Below the pieces are notes generated by a model. That model saw nothing but the letters and a program-made list of their open reading frames with translations, made no database searches and was not told the DNA's origin. A program made the position numbers and the translations under genes. This document shows, piece by piece, positions 1 to 8,836 of a DNA stretch of 64,000 nucleotides. The DNA lies in contig NZ_CP034835.1 in NCBI RefSeq assembly GCF_004014715.1, positions 2,852,001-2,916,000 on the forward strand, in the 5' to 3' direction. The first letter of the stretch is position 1. The number at the start of each line of letters is the position of its first letter. Origin of the DNA: Pseudoalteromonas sp. R3 (GTDB taxonomy: Bacteria; Pseudomonadota; Gammaproteobacteria; Enterobacterales; Alteromonadaceae).

Positions 1-509
1 TTAACTCCCGTTTCGTTGTTCGCAGCCATAGTACAGATCATTACGGCTTGCTCAATATGTTCGGCGATAAAGTCCAGATCCAGTAACCCCTTCGAGTCTA
101 CCGGGATTTCCAGGATCTGAGCATTCAGGCCAAGTAAGCGGTTCCAGTGTTTTAGGGTATTTGGCACAGCCTTATGTTCTGTCGCGCCGTACATTAGAAC
201 GGGGTGTGCATACTGCTTGTTTCTTTGCTGAACGTAATCACTGAGCGCAGAAACAATTGCAGTCTGTATTCCTTCTGTTGCGCCTGAGGTAAAAAGCAAT
301 TCACCACTTGTTGCCCCAATCACCTCCCGACCTTTGTTTCTGGCCTCTTCCATCAGGTGCTTAGCTTGAACACCCGTAATATGGGCACTAGAGGGATTAC
401 CAAAACAAACTTGCATGGTATGTACCACAACTTTGGCAATCTCGGGTAATACCGGTGTAGTGGCATTAGCATCGAGGTAGATTAATTGGTCTTGCTCAGA
501 CTGGATCAC
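1..509 (-). CDS. Cysteine desulfurase (NifS/IscS-like), N-terminal part, cut by the window edge
   Basis: Pyridoxal-phosphate enzyme expected to release sulfur from cysteine as an enzyme persulfide. About 169 residues are visible. They show the family N-terminal block YLDANATTP (residues 11-19), NPSSAH (38-43), the cofactor-phosphate motif SGATEG (75-80), TEHKAV (110-115) and a MAANNETGV block near 160. The cofactor lysine and the active-site cysteine loop lie outside the window. I chose a GTG start at 507-509 because AAGGAG lies six bases upstream; no ATG is in a suitable place. A TusA-like sulfur-carrier gene lies 1.3 kb away on the same strand, so the area may handle sulfur transfer. The class of desulfurase, or a related class V aminotransferase, cannot be settled from half the protein. 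Confidence 0.85.
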   Translation of the reverse strand, partial: MIQSEQDQLIYLDANATTPVLPEIAKVVVHTMQVCFGNPSSAHITGVQAKHLMEEARNKGREVIGATSGELLFTSGATEGIQTAIVSALSDYVQQRNKQYAHPVLMYGATEHKAVPNTLKHWNRLLGLNAQILEIPVDSKGLLDLDFIAEHIEQAVMICTMAANNETGV

Positions 510-531
510 ACGGCGCTCCTTTATAACAATA

Positions 532-553
532 TAGAATATCATATTCCATTCTA
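532..553. promoter_or_regulatory. Nested palindrome upstream of the cysteine desulfurase gene
   Basis: TAGAAT (532-537) pairs with ATTCTA (548-553), and an inner perfect dyad, GAATAT-C-ATATTC, covers 534-546. It lies about 25 bases upstream of the GTG start, where a repressor site would be expected. The regulator is unknown. Confidence 0.35.
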
Positions 554-691
554 CACAAAAGGCAGTGCAAGCATAATAATCATTTGCTGTATAAATGAAG
601 ATCGTTATTCCAAAATGGTACAAGATAACATTCGGGAAGGAGCACAAAAGCAACAGGTGACGCGAATTCGCCACCTGTCAGATGAGAGAGA

Positions 692-1768
692 TCAGTCAGC
701 CTCAGAGGCCAGATATTCCTGATGCTGAGTTGACCAGGCGTTGAGAAGTGCTTTTACCAGTGAGGCCAGAGGAATTGCAAAGAACACTCCCCAGAACCCC
801 CACAGACCGCCAAAGAACAATACGGCAACTATGATATAGACAGGGTTGAGATCAACCGCTTCTGAAAACAATAAAGGCACCAGGACATTACCATCCAATG
901 CCTGGATCACACCGTAGACCACTAACACAGTCCAGAATTCAGGGGCGATACCAAACTGGAACAGCGCAACCGCGGCAACGGGTAAAGTGACTACAGCCGC
1001 GCCAATGAAAGGGATCAAAACCGAGAACCCAACTAAAGTGCCAAGTAAAGCGGCATAACGCAGATCCAAAATGGTGAACGCGACAAAGCTGGATAAACCC
1101 ACTATGATGATCTCAAAGACTTTACCTCGAATGTAGTTCATGATTTGGTGGTCCATTTCTTCCCAAACCTGATTAATAAGGCGTCTTTCTTTTGGCACTA
1201 ACTGTAACAAGCCTGTGGTTAACTGGCTTTTATCCTTGAGCATGAAAAACACTAACAAAGGCACCAGCACCAAATAAATCAGCCAGGCCACCACGTCTTT
1301 AATCGAAGTCAGAGACGCTGACACGACCTGCTGTCCGAATTCAAACAACTTAGTTTCAACCGTCCCAACCAGGTTTTGCACCTGCTCGGCGGAGATAAGG
1401 TTTGGATAGTTATCGGGCAAATGCAACAAATAGTACTTGCCCTCTTCAATCATTGTCGGTGCTTCTTGCACCAGATTACTGGTTTGTGTCCATAACACCG
1501 GCAAAATGCCAAACATCAACGCCAGCATGACACTCACAAACACCAGCATAACAATATTGGTCGCCATCTGTCGGCTAGGCACTAGCCGTTGCAGACGAGT
1601 AACCGGCCAGTCTAATAGGTAAGCGATCACAATAGCCACCAATACCGGGATGATAAAAGTCCCAAAGAAATACAATAGCGCGGCCATCGCCAGTAACATC
1701 AGCAACAGCGTTACTGAGTTTGGATCTGAAAACTTGGCCCGATACCAGGACTTAATGAGTTCAATCAT
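692..1768 (-). CDS. perM: AI-2E family transporter / PerM-like permease
   Basis: Inner-membrane protein of 358 residues, the usual size for the AI-2E/PerM family. It has a hydrophobic N-terminal pair of helices, a hydrophilic segment around residues 85-150, and then a hydrophobic C-terminal half with the family-like stretch around GFSVLIPFIGAAV. Family members are annotated as autoinducer-2 exporters or general permeases; which substrate applies here cannot be read from sequence. The start overlaps the end of the TusA-like gene by eight bases, so the two are probably translated from one message. In several gammaproteobacteria perM also sits near bepA, as it does here with bepA on the opposite strand. 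Confidence 0.9.
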   Translation of the reverse strand: MIELIKSWYRAKFSDPNSVTLLLMLLAMAALLYFFGTFIIPVLVAIVIAYLLDWPVTRLQRLVPSRQMATNIVMLVFVSVMLALMFGILPVLWTQTSNLVQEAPTMIEEGKYYLLHLPDNYPNLISAEQVQNLVGTVETKLFEFGQQVVSASLTSIKDVVAWLIYLVLVPLLVFFMLKDKSQLTTGLLQLVPKERRLINQVWEEMDHQIMNYIRGKVFEIIIVGLSSFVAFTILDLRYAALLGTLVGFSVLIPFIGAAVVTLPVAAVALFQFGIAPEFWTVLVVYGVIQALDGNVLVPLLFSEAVDLNPVYIIVAVLFFGGLWGFWGVFFAIPLASLVKALLNAWSTQHQEYLASEAD

Positions 1769-1985
1769 TTACACACTCCACTTGTATAAAAAATGGTTCT
1801 GACTGTTGATTATGCTGAAATACCATATCTTGACTGTCTAAATAGCGCATTACATCTCGCAGGTCTTGTTCTTTCGTGTAAAAAAATCGCACGGCATCTG
1901 CCTTAAGCTTCGCCTGTTTAAGCTGCCACTTGAACTGAACAAAAAGCTGCGGACACCGCAAAGGGCGTAAATCATATTCTATCAC
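1761..1985 (-). CDS. TusA-like sulfur carrier protein (SirA/YedF fold), atypical motif
   Basis: A 74-residue protein of TusA size and layout: a short strand, the loop RPLRCPQL, and then an amphipathic helix. In TusA the cysteine of a CPxP motif carries sulfur as a persulfide. The cysteine is kept here (residue 10), but the second proline is replaced by leucine (CPQL), so activity on a standard partner is uncertain. The start is GTG, with only a weak ribosome binding site. It is the first gene of an overlapping pair with perM. It may be a TusA paralogue rather than TusA itself. Confidence 0.7.
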   Translation of the reverse strand: MIEYDLRPLRCPQLFVQFKWQLKQAKLKADAVRFFYTKEQDLRDVMRYLDSQDMVFQHNQQSEPFFIQVECVND

Positions 1986-2096
1986 TCTGCTAGGGCCTTT
2001 TTTAATTCTACTTTCAACCTATTACAACTCTTTTGCTGTACCTTAGCACGTTTCGGATTTACTCTGTCTGCAAACCGTATAGCCTGAACTCGGTCA

Positions 2097-2807
2097 ATGC
2101 GTTATCCTTATAACAGAGATAGTGTTTTTTCGGATTTTCACATGCCTGGTGCGAACAACAAGGCGCGTTTGCCTGACAACCCAACCTTAAAAGAAATAAA
2201 CTGGTTTAAAAAACAAATTAACTGGGGTGAGTTGCCGCCATTTTATCATCTTGTTGCCTCTTCGGTTAGCGAAGGTGAAGGGATTTTTCAACATGGATTT
2301 GATCACGCCGTTAAACGTCTGCTAGACAAACGGAACTGGAACTTATCTTTGCTTGGTGGATACGAAGACGAAAATGGTCTTATCCACTGTGATAATGCAC
2401 CCGCTTTGTCTTTGCATCAGGTATTTACGGACCGCGGTTTTGAATTGTGGGCTTACCCCATTGCCAAAGGGGTCAAAGTCGACAGATACCTCAAAGACAA
2501 CAAATATCTTGAGTTTAACGTCTGGGACCCACATACCATGAAAGTCCTGTTGCGTTTCAATCAGCTCCATAAGTTTATCGCTTTTTATTTTGACCGGGGC
2601 GATACCGCAGACAAAGCGCTTATCCTTCACGCGCACAAGGTGGTGCACAAAACATTGACCATGCTGCAACGAGAATTGAACGTTATTAAGGTCGATGGGG
2701 TCTCAATAAAAGACTTTTATATGTTATGCGAAAAAGACGCCCGGGCATGCAGCGATGAAGTGGACATTGCCAAGATCATGCTCGGCGATGATATAAATAA
2801 GGATTAG
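2097..2807 (+). CDS. Hypothetical protein, 236 residues
   Basis: I do not recognise a family. The protein is soluble-looking, rich in aromatic and charged residues, with no signal peptide, membrane segment or clear catalytic motif. It ends one base before bepA begins, so the two genes are probably cotranscribed. The ribosome binding site is weak at the chosen ATG; an internal ATG at 2142 has none either, so the first ATG is kept. The long uninterrupted frame and the tight junction with bepA support a real gene. Confidence 0.75.
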   Translation: MRYPYNRDSVFSDFHMPGANNKARLPDNPTLKEINWFKKQINWGELPPFYHLVASSVSEGEGIFQHGFDHAVKRLLDKRNWNLSLLGGYEDENGLIHCDNAPALSLHQVFTDRGFELWAYPIAKGVKVDRYLKDNKYLEFNVWDPHTMKVLLRFNQLHKFIAFYFDRGDTADKALILHAHKVVHKTLTMLQRELNVIKVDGVSIKDFYMLCEKDARACSDEVDIAKIMLGDDINKD

Positions 2808-2808
2808 A

Positions 2809-4260
2809 ATGCAGTTAAAAAAACTGTTTCAGGCATCTGTGTGTGCCCTGTCACTGACTGTTTCGACCTCAGGCTTCACTCAGTCCTCATTAAAACTACC
2901 TGATTTGGGCACTTCTGCGGTACAAGTACTCCCCATAGATAAAGAGCAAGCCATCGGCGAAATCATGATGATGCAGATCCGCTCAGGCTCTAAGCTTGTG
3001 CAGGATCCTGTGCTTGATGAATACCTTTCAGCATTAGGCAATAAACTGGTTGCCAATGCCAATGATGTACGTTTTCCCTTTTCATTCTTTTGGGTTGAAA
3101 ATAAAGATATAAACGCTTTTGCGTTTTATGGTGGACATGTTGGCGTGCACACCGGGTTGATGGCACAGGCCGACAACGAAAGTCAATTTGCCTCAGTACT
3201 GGGGCACGAAATAGCCCATGTGACACAACGTCACCTGGCACGAAGGATCCAGCAAGCAAAAGACAACAGCGCGCTGACAATTGCGGGTATGATCACCGGT
3301 ATTCTGGCGACCGTTATCGCCCCCGACGCAGGCATGGCTATCCTGTCAGCCAGCTCGACTCAGTCTGCGCTGAACCAGCTCACTCACAGCCGAAAAGCTG
3401 AACAAGAAGCCGACCGTTTTGGTATGCAGACTTTGTATAATGCGGGTTTTGATCCAAACGCCTCCAGTGAGTTTTTAAGCAAACTGGCCGCCCAGGTGCG
3501 CTTTAAAAACAAAGCGCCGGTCTTTTTAATGTCTCACCCGCTGCCCGACTCCCGAGTGTCAGACGTGCGTCTGCGTGCGCAGCAATATCAACAAAGGTAT
3601 GTGCCAAAAAGCCGACAGTTTCAGCTAGCGAAAAGCCGGGTTATCGCCAGATATCAATTGGAGGGTAAGGCAGCACAAGCCTATTTTGAACAGGCATTGA
3701 AACAATCCTCCGACTTGGACAAAAGTGCACTGGAATATGGACTGGCCATCACTTACCTGGATCAGAAAAAACTGGACAAGGCACAAAGCTTAATGGACAA
3801 GCTGTTAAATGCTGAACCAAACAACCTCTTCTATCTGGACGTATACACAGATCTGCTACTGGCAAAAAAAGACTATACAGCGATCACTAAGCTGTTAGGC
3901 GAAAAACATGAGCTTAGACCCAACAATCAGGTTATCACGCTCAATTACGCCAACGTCGCTATTAAAAGCGAGCAATATAAGCTGGCCGAGCAACTTCTGA
4001 AGGTCTTTTTACTGGAAAAACCGGGGCATGTTCTTGCCAGGCAGCTGCTTACTGATACTTACAAAAAAATGGATGCCAAAGCAGACTACCATGAAAGCCA
4101 GGCCAGCCTGCTTAGTCACTATGGTGCCTTTATGCGGGCGGCAGACGAAATTCAGAAGGCGCTTAACCACGTTGAAAAAGAAGAAACCGTACGTCGGTTG
4201 CGCTTAAAAGCCTTACTAACTCAGTACCGGGATATGCAAAAAGAGCTGGCTAAACTCTAA
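2809..4260 (+). CDS. bepA: Beta-barrel assembly-enhancing protease BepA (M48 metalloprotease with TPR domain)
   Basis: Periplasmic zinc protease and chaperone that helps LptD and other outer-membrane proteins assemble and removes stalled ones. The 483 residues match the usual length. In order: an N-terminal signal peptide (about 1-24), the M48 catalytic domain with HEIAH at 133-137 and the third-ligand region EADRFG near 200, then a helical TPR domain from about 285 to the end. All catalytic residues seen are intact. It follows the hypothetical gene with one base between them. Formerly annotated YfgC. Confidence 0.93.
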   Translation: MQLKKLFQASVCALSLTVSTSGFTQSSLKLPDLGTSAVQVLPIDKEQAIGEIMMMQIRSGSKLVQDPVLDEYLSALGNKLVANANDVRFPFSFFWVENKDINAFAFYGGHVGVHTGLMAQADNESQFASVLGHEIAHVTQRHLARRIQQAKDNSALTIAGMITGILATVIAPDAGMAILSASSTQSALNQLTHSRKAEQEADRFGMQTLYNAGFDPNASSEFLSKLAAQVRFKNKAPVFLMSHPLPDSRVSDVRLRAQQYQQRYVPKSRQFQLAKSRVIARYQLEGKAAQAYFEQALKQSSDLDKSALEYGLAITYLDQKKLDKAQSLMDKLLNAEPNNLFYLDVYTDLLLAKKDYTAITKLLGEKHELRPNNQVITLNYANVAIKSEQYKLAEQLLKVFLLEKPGHVLARQLLTDTYKKMDAKADYHESQASLLSHYGAFMRAADEIQKALNHVEKEETVRRLRLKALLTQYRDMQKELAKL

Positions 4261-4268
4261 GCCAGTGC

Positions 4269-4306
4269 CCCCTGAGCGTAAACTGGAAAAACCATGCGCT
4301 CAGGGG
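4269..4306. terminator. Inverted repeat after bepA, possible terminator
   Basis: Ten-base perfect arms (CCCCTGAGCG and CGCTCAGGGG) are separated by 18 bases, starting eight bases after the bepA stop. No T run follows, so it may stabilise the 3' end or act with Rho rather than terminate intrinsically. Confidence 0.45.
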
Positions 4307-4438
4307 AAACCCAGTCGCCTATCGACGCCTCACCCTCAAGGCAACCGGCGCTTGACCTGAAAAACGTAGGCATGGCTTGCAGGATACGGTACAATTTGCG
4401 TTGAATCAGATAAGTATTAATACCGTAAAGGATCTTAT

Positions 4439-4786
4439 ATGTCAGTTACGATTTACCACAACCCTCGTTGCTCAAAATCTCGAGAAACTCTGGCTTTGCT
4501 GGAATCTCGGGACGTTCAACCTGAGGTTGTCGAATATCTTAAAACGCCTATCAATGAAGACACCCTGAGTGCTCTGTTACAAAAATTAGGCTTTACTTCT
4601 GCACACCAGCTGGTGCGCAGTAAAGAAACACTTTATAAAGAGCTGGGCCTGAGCAAAGACAGTGACGAAGCGCGCATTCGTCAGGCAATGCTGGAAAATC
4701 CCAAATTAATCGAAAGACCAATCGTCGTGAAAGGTGACAAAGCCGCCATTGGCCGTCCACCTGAATCCGTTCTGGATATTCTGTGA
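4439..4786 (+). CDS. arsC: Arsenate reductase, glutaredoxin-coupled (ArsC family)
   Basis: A 115-residue thioredoxin-fold protein. The N-terminal strand ends in NPRCSKSR, with the catalytic cysteine at residue 11, and the C-terminal part has ERPIVVKGDKAAIGRPPE, typical of the ArsC/YfgD branch. The family reduces arsenate with glutathione and glutaredoxin, but many chromosomal YfgD-type members outside ars operons have an untested role, and no arsenic transporter is nearby. AAAGGA precedes the ATG. It lies four bases upstream of wrbA and probably shares a transcript with wrbA and the DUF2069 gene. Confidence 0.88.
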   Translation: MSVTIYHNPRCSKSRETLALLESRDVQPEVVEYLKTPINEDTLSALLQKLGFTSAHQLVRSKETLYKELGLSKDSDEARIRQAMLENPKLIERPIVVKGDKAAIGRPPESVLDIL

Positions 4787-4790
4787 TCCT

Positions 4791-5342
4791 ATGCCTGAGA
4801 TCTTAGTTTTATATCATTCCAGCCATGGCTCTGTTGCAGCCATGGCACATGAAATTGCAGAAACCCTGGAGTTTCATGGTGCACAAGTCAGACTGCGCAC
4901 TTTTGTTGCAAAACAGGCCCATGACATTGTGGTGTCGAAGCAAGATCTCATTGACTGCGATGCACTTGCCTTTGGCACACCAACGCGCTTTGGGATGATG
5001 GCATCGCAGGCAAAAACCTTCTGGGAAACAACCAGTGATATCTGGCTAAAAGGCCAGCTTATCGACAAACCAGCCTGTGTGTTTTCTTCTTCCAGCAGCA
5101 TGCATGGTGGTAATGAAGCGACCCTGCTTAATCTGTCACTGCCTCTGCTACACCATGGCATGCTGTTGATGGGTGTTCCTTACGATGTGCCTGAGCTGCT
5201 GTCGACCACCAGTGGTGGCACGCCCTATGGCGCAACCCATGTCGCCGGCATGGACAACAGCAGCGAGCTGACAGACACCGAGCTGAAAATCTGCCGGGCA
5301 CTTGCAAAACGACTGTTTACCATTAGCAATAAATTATCATGA
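4791..5342 (+). CDS. wrbA: NAD(P)H:quinone oxidoreductase, WrbA family
   Basis: A flavodoxin-fold enzyme that reduces quinones by two electrons using FMN. The N-terminal strand and phosphate loop read LVLYHSSHGSVAAMA (residues 4-18), followed by the FMN-contact region GTPTRFGMMASQ and the later SSSSMHGGNE loop, all typical of WrbA. The length of 183 residues is a little shorter than E. coli WrbA. I placed the start at 4791, where homology begins; a longer in-frame extension to 4734 would overlap arsC. The stop overlaps the start of the next gene as ATGA. Confidence 0.87.
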   Translation: MPEILVLYHSSHGSVAAMAHEIAETLEFHGAQVRLRTFVAKQAHDIVVSKQDLIDCDALAFGTPTRFGMMASQAKTFWETTSDIWLKGQLIDKPACVFSSSSSMHGGNEATLLNLSLPLLHHGMLLMGVPYDVPELLSTTSGGTPYGATHVAGMDNSSELTDTELKICRALAKRLFTISNKLS

Positions 5343-5791
5343 GCCAGATCCCCAAAAAACCCGTTACAAAACGCTTTCAGGCCTCAGCCCTTATAGGCTA
5401 TGTGGGCTTGTTAATTCTCATGCCTCTGTGGTTGTTTGTATTAGCGCCGCGTGAAGGCTACAGTACCGGCTTTGTGTTTGCGGTATACATTTTGCCCCTG
5501 CTGCTGCCACTAAAAGGCATTATTCAGGACAAACCTTACACCTATGCCTGGGCCAATTTCATCGTGTTGATCTACTTTACGCACAGTCTCACCCTGCTGT
5601 GGGTGTCTCCCGAAGAAATGCCCTTAATTTTACTCGAATTGTTTTTTGCCACCTGCATGTTTATTGGTTGTACGTACTATGCCAGACACAGGGGCCAGGA
5701 GCTGGGGCTGAAGATCCGTAAGCTAAAGCAGGACTTAGCGGATGAAAAGGCAGCTTACGAGCAAAGTGAGCTGAAGGACGAAGAGAAGTAA
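5339..5791 (+). CDS. DUF2069 family inner-membrane protein
   Basis: A 150-residue protein with four predicted membrane helices (about 18-35, 45-62, 68-87 and 93-112) and a charged C-terminal helix rich in lysine and glutamate that should lie in the cytoplasm. This matches the small DUF2069 family, which often follows wrbA in gammaproteobacteria. The function is unknown. It is translationally coupled to wrbA through ATGA. Confidence 0.82.
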   Translation: MSQIPKKPVTKRFQASALIGYVGLLILMPLWLFVLAPREGYSTGFVFAVYILPLLLPLKGIIQDKPYTYAWANFIVLIYFTHSLTLLWVSPEEMPLILLELFFATCMFIGCTYYARHRGQELGLKIRKLKQDLADEKAAYEQSELKDEEK

Positions 5792-5854
5792 ATCGCTCAG
5801 GCCACCTCATTGCGTATTACATATCAACCCGGTGGCCATACTCATACCTGAACT

Positions 5855-6178
5855 TTAGTTCGACAGCGGGCGGCCACCTGTGATTTTATTGGCACGCCCT
5901 TCTTCTTTCGCCTTTTCTGCACGGCGACGACGTGCTTCTTTGGGGTCGGCTATCAGCGGACGATACACCTCAATCCGATCCCCGTCGCGTACCACATGAT
6001 TTAACTTCACCGTCCTGTTCCAGACACCCAGGCTCAGATTCGTCGGATCAATTTCCGGGCAGCGCTCAAGAATACCACTTTGTAACACAACCTGCTCCAC
6101 TGAGGTGCCTTCAGCCACATCAACACTGAGCGTTGTGGCCTTTTCGGGCAAGGCAAATACCACTTCAACCTGGATCAT
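5855..6178 (-). CDS. rnfH: RnfH family ubiquitin-fold protein
   Basis: A 107-residue protein with the RnfH pattern: beta-grasp strands at the N terminus, the block VWNRTVKLNHVVRDGDRIEVYRPLIADPKEARRRRAEK in the C-terminal half, and a basic tail. The family is linked to the RatA toxin homologue and to Rnf or iron-sulfur genes; its molecular role is unsettled. It overlaps the end of ratA by four bases (ATGA), the conserved arrangement. Confidence 0.88.
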   Translation of the reverse strand: MIQVEVVFALPEKATTLSVDVAEGTSVEQVVLQSGILERCPEIDPTNLSLGVWNRTVKLNHVVRDGDRIEVYRPLIADPKEARRRRAEKAKEEGRANKITGGRPLSN

Positions 6179-6612
6179 GAGCGCACTCCGTATACAATTT
6201 TAGCTCGCTGTGTAAAAGCCGACACCATGTTCTTCGCTACTTCATTGAAAATGCGGCCAAACGCCAGCTCAATCAACTTGTTGGCAAATTCAAACTCAAG
6301 CTTCAGGCACACCTTACAGGCTTGCTCGTCCAGCTCAATAAACTCCCAATATCCATGTAAGGATTTGAACGGACCGTCGACCAGCTGCATTCTGACCCGA
6401 TTGCCTTCATACTGGTTCTTAGTGGTAAACCACTTGGTCAGACCCGCCTTAGAGATTTCAAGGCTTGCAGTCATGCCCTGATCCGAAGTATCAATCACCC
6501 GCGCCCCGGAGCAATGAGGCAAAAATGCGGGGTAAGCGTCAACATCATTGACCAAGTTAAACATCTCTTGTGTGCTGTACATCACTAACGCACTTTTTTC
6601 TACTTGTGGCAT
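6175..6612 (-). CDS. ratA: RatA / START-domain (coenzyme Q-binding COQ10-like) protein
   Basis: A 145-residue START-domain protein. The N terminus MPQVEKSALVMYS leads into the family region EMFNLVNDVDAYPAFLPHC. In E. coli RatA was reported to block 70S ribosome association, while COQ10 relatives bind ubiquinone; the physiological role is debated. I placed the start at 6612 because a GGAG precedes it and family homology begins there; an in-frame extension to 6699 adds unlike sequence. It is divergent from smpB, 129 bases away, the usual arrangement in gammaproteobacteria. Confidence 0.88.
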   Translation of the reverse strand: MPQVEKSALVMYSTQEMFNLVNDVDAYPAFLPHCSGARVIDTSDQGMTASLEISKAGLTKWFTTKNQYEGNRVRMQLVDGPFKSLHGYWEFIELDEQACKVCLKLEFEFANKLIELAFGRIFNEVAKNMVSAFTQRAKIVYGVRS

Positions 6613-6741
6613 ACGCTCTCCAAACTCTAACAAAGCGATTTTACCAAGGTTTTCAAGATTTATCTTGTTTGTGACAGGCGACTGGGGGAAAATAACCACA
6701 ATTTTTGATCCGCGCCGATATACAAGGTAGACTACGCCATT

Positions 6742-7221
6742 ATGGCAAAGAAAAAACCAAACAAATCAAATAGCAATACCATAGCGCTGAATAAAAAGGC
6801 GCGTCATGAGTATTTTTTACACGACAAGTTCGAAGCCGGTATTGAACTCCAGGGCTGGGAAGTAAAAAGCATCCGCGCTGGCAAGGTCAATATCACCGAT
6901 ACCTATATTCACCTTAAAGACGGCGAAGCCTTTCTGCTTGCCAGTCAAATCCAGCCGCTCAACAGCGCCTCAACGCACGTTATTTGCGACCCTATGCGTT
7001 ATCGCAAGTTGTTACTTAAAAAGCGTGAGATTGACCGCCTGATCGGAGCGACAGAGCGCGATGGCTTTTCACTGGTGGCGACCGCCATGTATTGGAAAAA
7101 ATGCTGGGTTAAGCTCGAATTCCACCTTGCTAAAGGTAAGAAGATGCATGACAAACGCGCCGACATCAAAGACAGAGACTGGTCACGCGACAAAGAGCGT
7201 CTGATGAAACACAAAGCGTAA
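6742..7221 (+). CDS. smpB: SsrA-binding protein SmpB
   Basis: A 159-residue RNA-binding protein that loads tmRNA onto stalled ribosomes. It has the oligonucleotide-binding barrel with [18 protein letters not shown] and the family block [14 protein letters not shown], and ends in the basic tail that enters the ribosome ([18 protein letters not shown]). Its RNA partner, ssrA, is 9 kb downstream on the same strand, not adjacent as in E. coli. Confidence 0.96.
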   Translation: MAKKKPNKSNSNTIALNKKARHEYFLHDKFEAGIELQGWEVKSIRAGKVNITDTYIHLKDGEAFLLASQIQPLNSASTHVICDPMRYRKLLLKKREIDRLIGATERDGFSLVATAMYWKKCWVKLEFHLAKGKKMHDKRADIKDRDWSRDKERLMKHKA

Positions 7222-7229
7222 TGCAAAAA

Positions 7230-7262
7230 TGGGCGTGTATTGTTTTAGCACGCCCACCTTCT
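7230..7262 (+). terminator. Terminator after smpB
   Basis: TGGGCGTG (7230-7237) pairs with CACGCCCA (7249-7256), an 8-base stem with an 11-base loop, followed by a short T-rich stretch. It lies between smpB and the oppositely oriented gene that ends at 7281. Confidence 0.65.
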
Positions 7263-7280
7263 TTGCTTATCAGTCACTTG

Positions 7281-7838
7281 TTAGGGCTGGTTTCTCACTG
7301 ACTTTACACTCAGTAGCTTAATATCTGCATGACTCAGTGTTTTCAAATCCACAGAAACTTGTTTAACCTTACTCCCCTGCACAAAGTCAGGTTCAAAATT
7401 AAGCGCCTTGATCACCTGCTTAGTTTCTTCCTCTTTCATATTGTGACCCAAAAATGACTCAACTCCCGATAAGAGCTCATCAGATTTGAGTGTCAGCTCT
7501 CCTTGCTTTTGTGTCTGCAGCAAGGCTCTAATCGCTTCCATGGAAGATGCCACGTGTGCTACTTGCCGCTGCTCAATTACCAAGGGATTCGATACACCTG
7601 ACATAACACTAGGTCGATGCACTTTGATGAGACGACCATCAATAACTAACCAGTTATAACCGCATTCACTGCTGCCACCGCAATCTCCTCCACCTGCTAT
7701 AATGTCTTCTGGCGGGATGCTCCCAAAATCAACACAGTGTTCAATGTCTTTACCATCAATTGTAACCGTAAAGCAAAACACTTCCGCGCGCACCGATAGG
7801 GCAAACATCATAAAAATGAATGAATATACCAATTTCAT
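7281..7838 (-). CDS. Hypothetical exported protein, 185 residues
   Basis: Not recognised. There is a clear signal peptide (about residues 1-18, ending near VRA), and then a region with five cysteines spread over residues 22-64 (FCFTV, HCVDF, DCGGSSECGYN), which could form disulfides in the periplasm. The C-terminal half is helical and charged. AAGGAAA precedes the ATG. It lies nine bases after the membrane-protein gene at 7848-8483, so the two are probably an operon and may work together in the envelope. Confidence 0.75.
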   Translation of the reverse strand: MKLVYSFIFMMFALSVRAEVFCFTVTIDGKDIEHCVDFGSIPPEDIIAGGGDCGGSSECGYNWLVIDGRLIKVHRPSVMSGVSNPLVIEQRQVAHVASSMEAIRALLQTQKQGELTLKSDELLSGVESFLGHNMKEEETKQVIKALNFEPDFVQGSKVKQVSVDLKTLSHADIKLLSVKSVRNQP

Positions 7839-7847
7839 TGCTTTTCC

Positions 7848-8483
7848 TTATTTGGTTTTTAATTGAAACCGCTTGCTCACCGCTGCTGTAAAACACTTAT
7901 CGCGCGCATTTGCTTCCTCAGCGCCTTTATACGACTTGGTACAGCTTTGCAGCATGAGTGTCAGTTGATTTTTAATGGCAGTTTGAGAGCTGTGGTAGAG
8001 TGGTACAGAGACTGTGTAATATTCATTTTTTTGCAACCCTCCTACCGTCGCCATGGATGCACCTATGATTATCGCCGCCAGCCCCGTTGAACCGGTTTTG
8101 ATATCAAAGGTAACCTCTGAGGCACCGCCAGATGCACTCACCCCGCCCTCATTGAAGCCAAGCACAATAAACAATAAGCCAAGGGAAATCACCGCGAAGC
8201 CAATCTGTATCACGGTCACTTTCATCACTTGTTTATTCAGCATCGCCTTTTGATTGGCATTTTCTGCTGCCAACATAGACAAAAATGCATAATCATTGGC
8301 CGATTTAAGCGAACTCTGGGCTGTAGAGAACGTTTTAACCACGCTCTCCAGTGATCCTTTATGTTCCACTGCGCCCGGCAGCTCTTTGATGCCAGTCACC
8401 GCGTAAAACAGCAGCACACAAGGAATAAGCAGCCCAAAGACAAGCCCTGCGCCCAGTTTTAAACTTTTCTCAACTTTTGCCAT
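7848..8483 (-). CDS. Hypothetical membrane protein, 211 residues
   Basis: Not recognised. Three hydrophobic segments are visible: about residues 11-30, 88-108 (VIQIGFAVISLGLLFIVLGF) and 130-147 with a glycine- and alanine-rich sequence. The stretch between the first two and the C-terminal 55 residues are hydrophilic. It is the upstream member of a two-gene unit with the exported protein at 7281-7838. Nothing here gives a function. Confidence 0.72.
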   Translation of the reverse strand: MAKVEKSLKLGAGLVFGLLIPCVLLFYAVTGIKELPGAVEHKGSLESVVKTFSTAQSSLKSANDYAFLSMLAAENANQKAMLNKQVMKVTVIQIGFAVISLGLLFIVLGFNEGGVSASGGASEVTFDIKTGSTGLAAIIIGASMATVGGLQKNEYYTVSVPLYHSSQTAIKNQLTLMLQSCTKSYKGAEEANARDKCFTAAVSKRFQLKTK

Positions 8484-8780
8484 GCCCTTTCCTTAATGAT
8501 GCTACGCGGCGTAATGCGTCTTGCCAAAGTCCCAATCACAATGATGTCTGCTCACTACGCGGTTTTGTGCCAACGCCATGGCAACACACTATAACCAATG
8601 TTTGGTGCCGCCTGACTAAGATCCGTGCTTTTAAGTCATAGTGTTTTTGCCTGACCAGGTGCACGGTCTAAACGCGCTCTCATGTTTTGCTTCAGCGGAC
8701 GAAATGTGATGATAAGTGTTGATAATAGACGAGGCTGGCCGGCTTGCCAGTTTATTCAAACGGGTGAACAAATGAATGCA
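8484..8780. other. Intergenic stretch with no recognised gene
   Basis: About 300 bases between the membrane-protein start and the fabB terminator. It should hold the promoter of the two-gene envelope unit. I see no convincing small gene or structured RNA in it. Confidence 0.5.
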
Positions 8781-8809
8781 AAAAGCCAGCACTTTGCATG
8801 CTGGCTTTT
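8781..8809 (-). terminator. Terminator after fabB
   Basis: AAAAGCCAGCA (8781-8791) pairs with TGCTGGCTTTT (8799-8809), an 11-base perfect stem with a seven-base loop and T-rich flanks on both strands. It lies 28 bases after the fabB stop. Confidence 0.85.
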
Positions 8810-8836
8810 CCTTGGTAAACGCAGATCGAGTCGCGA

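Noticed and set aside
486..722. 78-codon open frame on the plus strand
   Set aside because: It spans the desulfurase start, the palindrome and the end of perM; no coding character.
2343..2669. 108-codon antisense frame inside the hypothetical gene at 2097-2807
   Set aside because: It is a shadow of the sense gene with no start signals.
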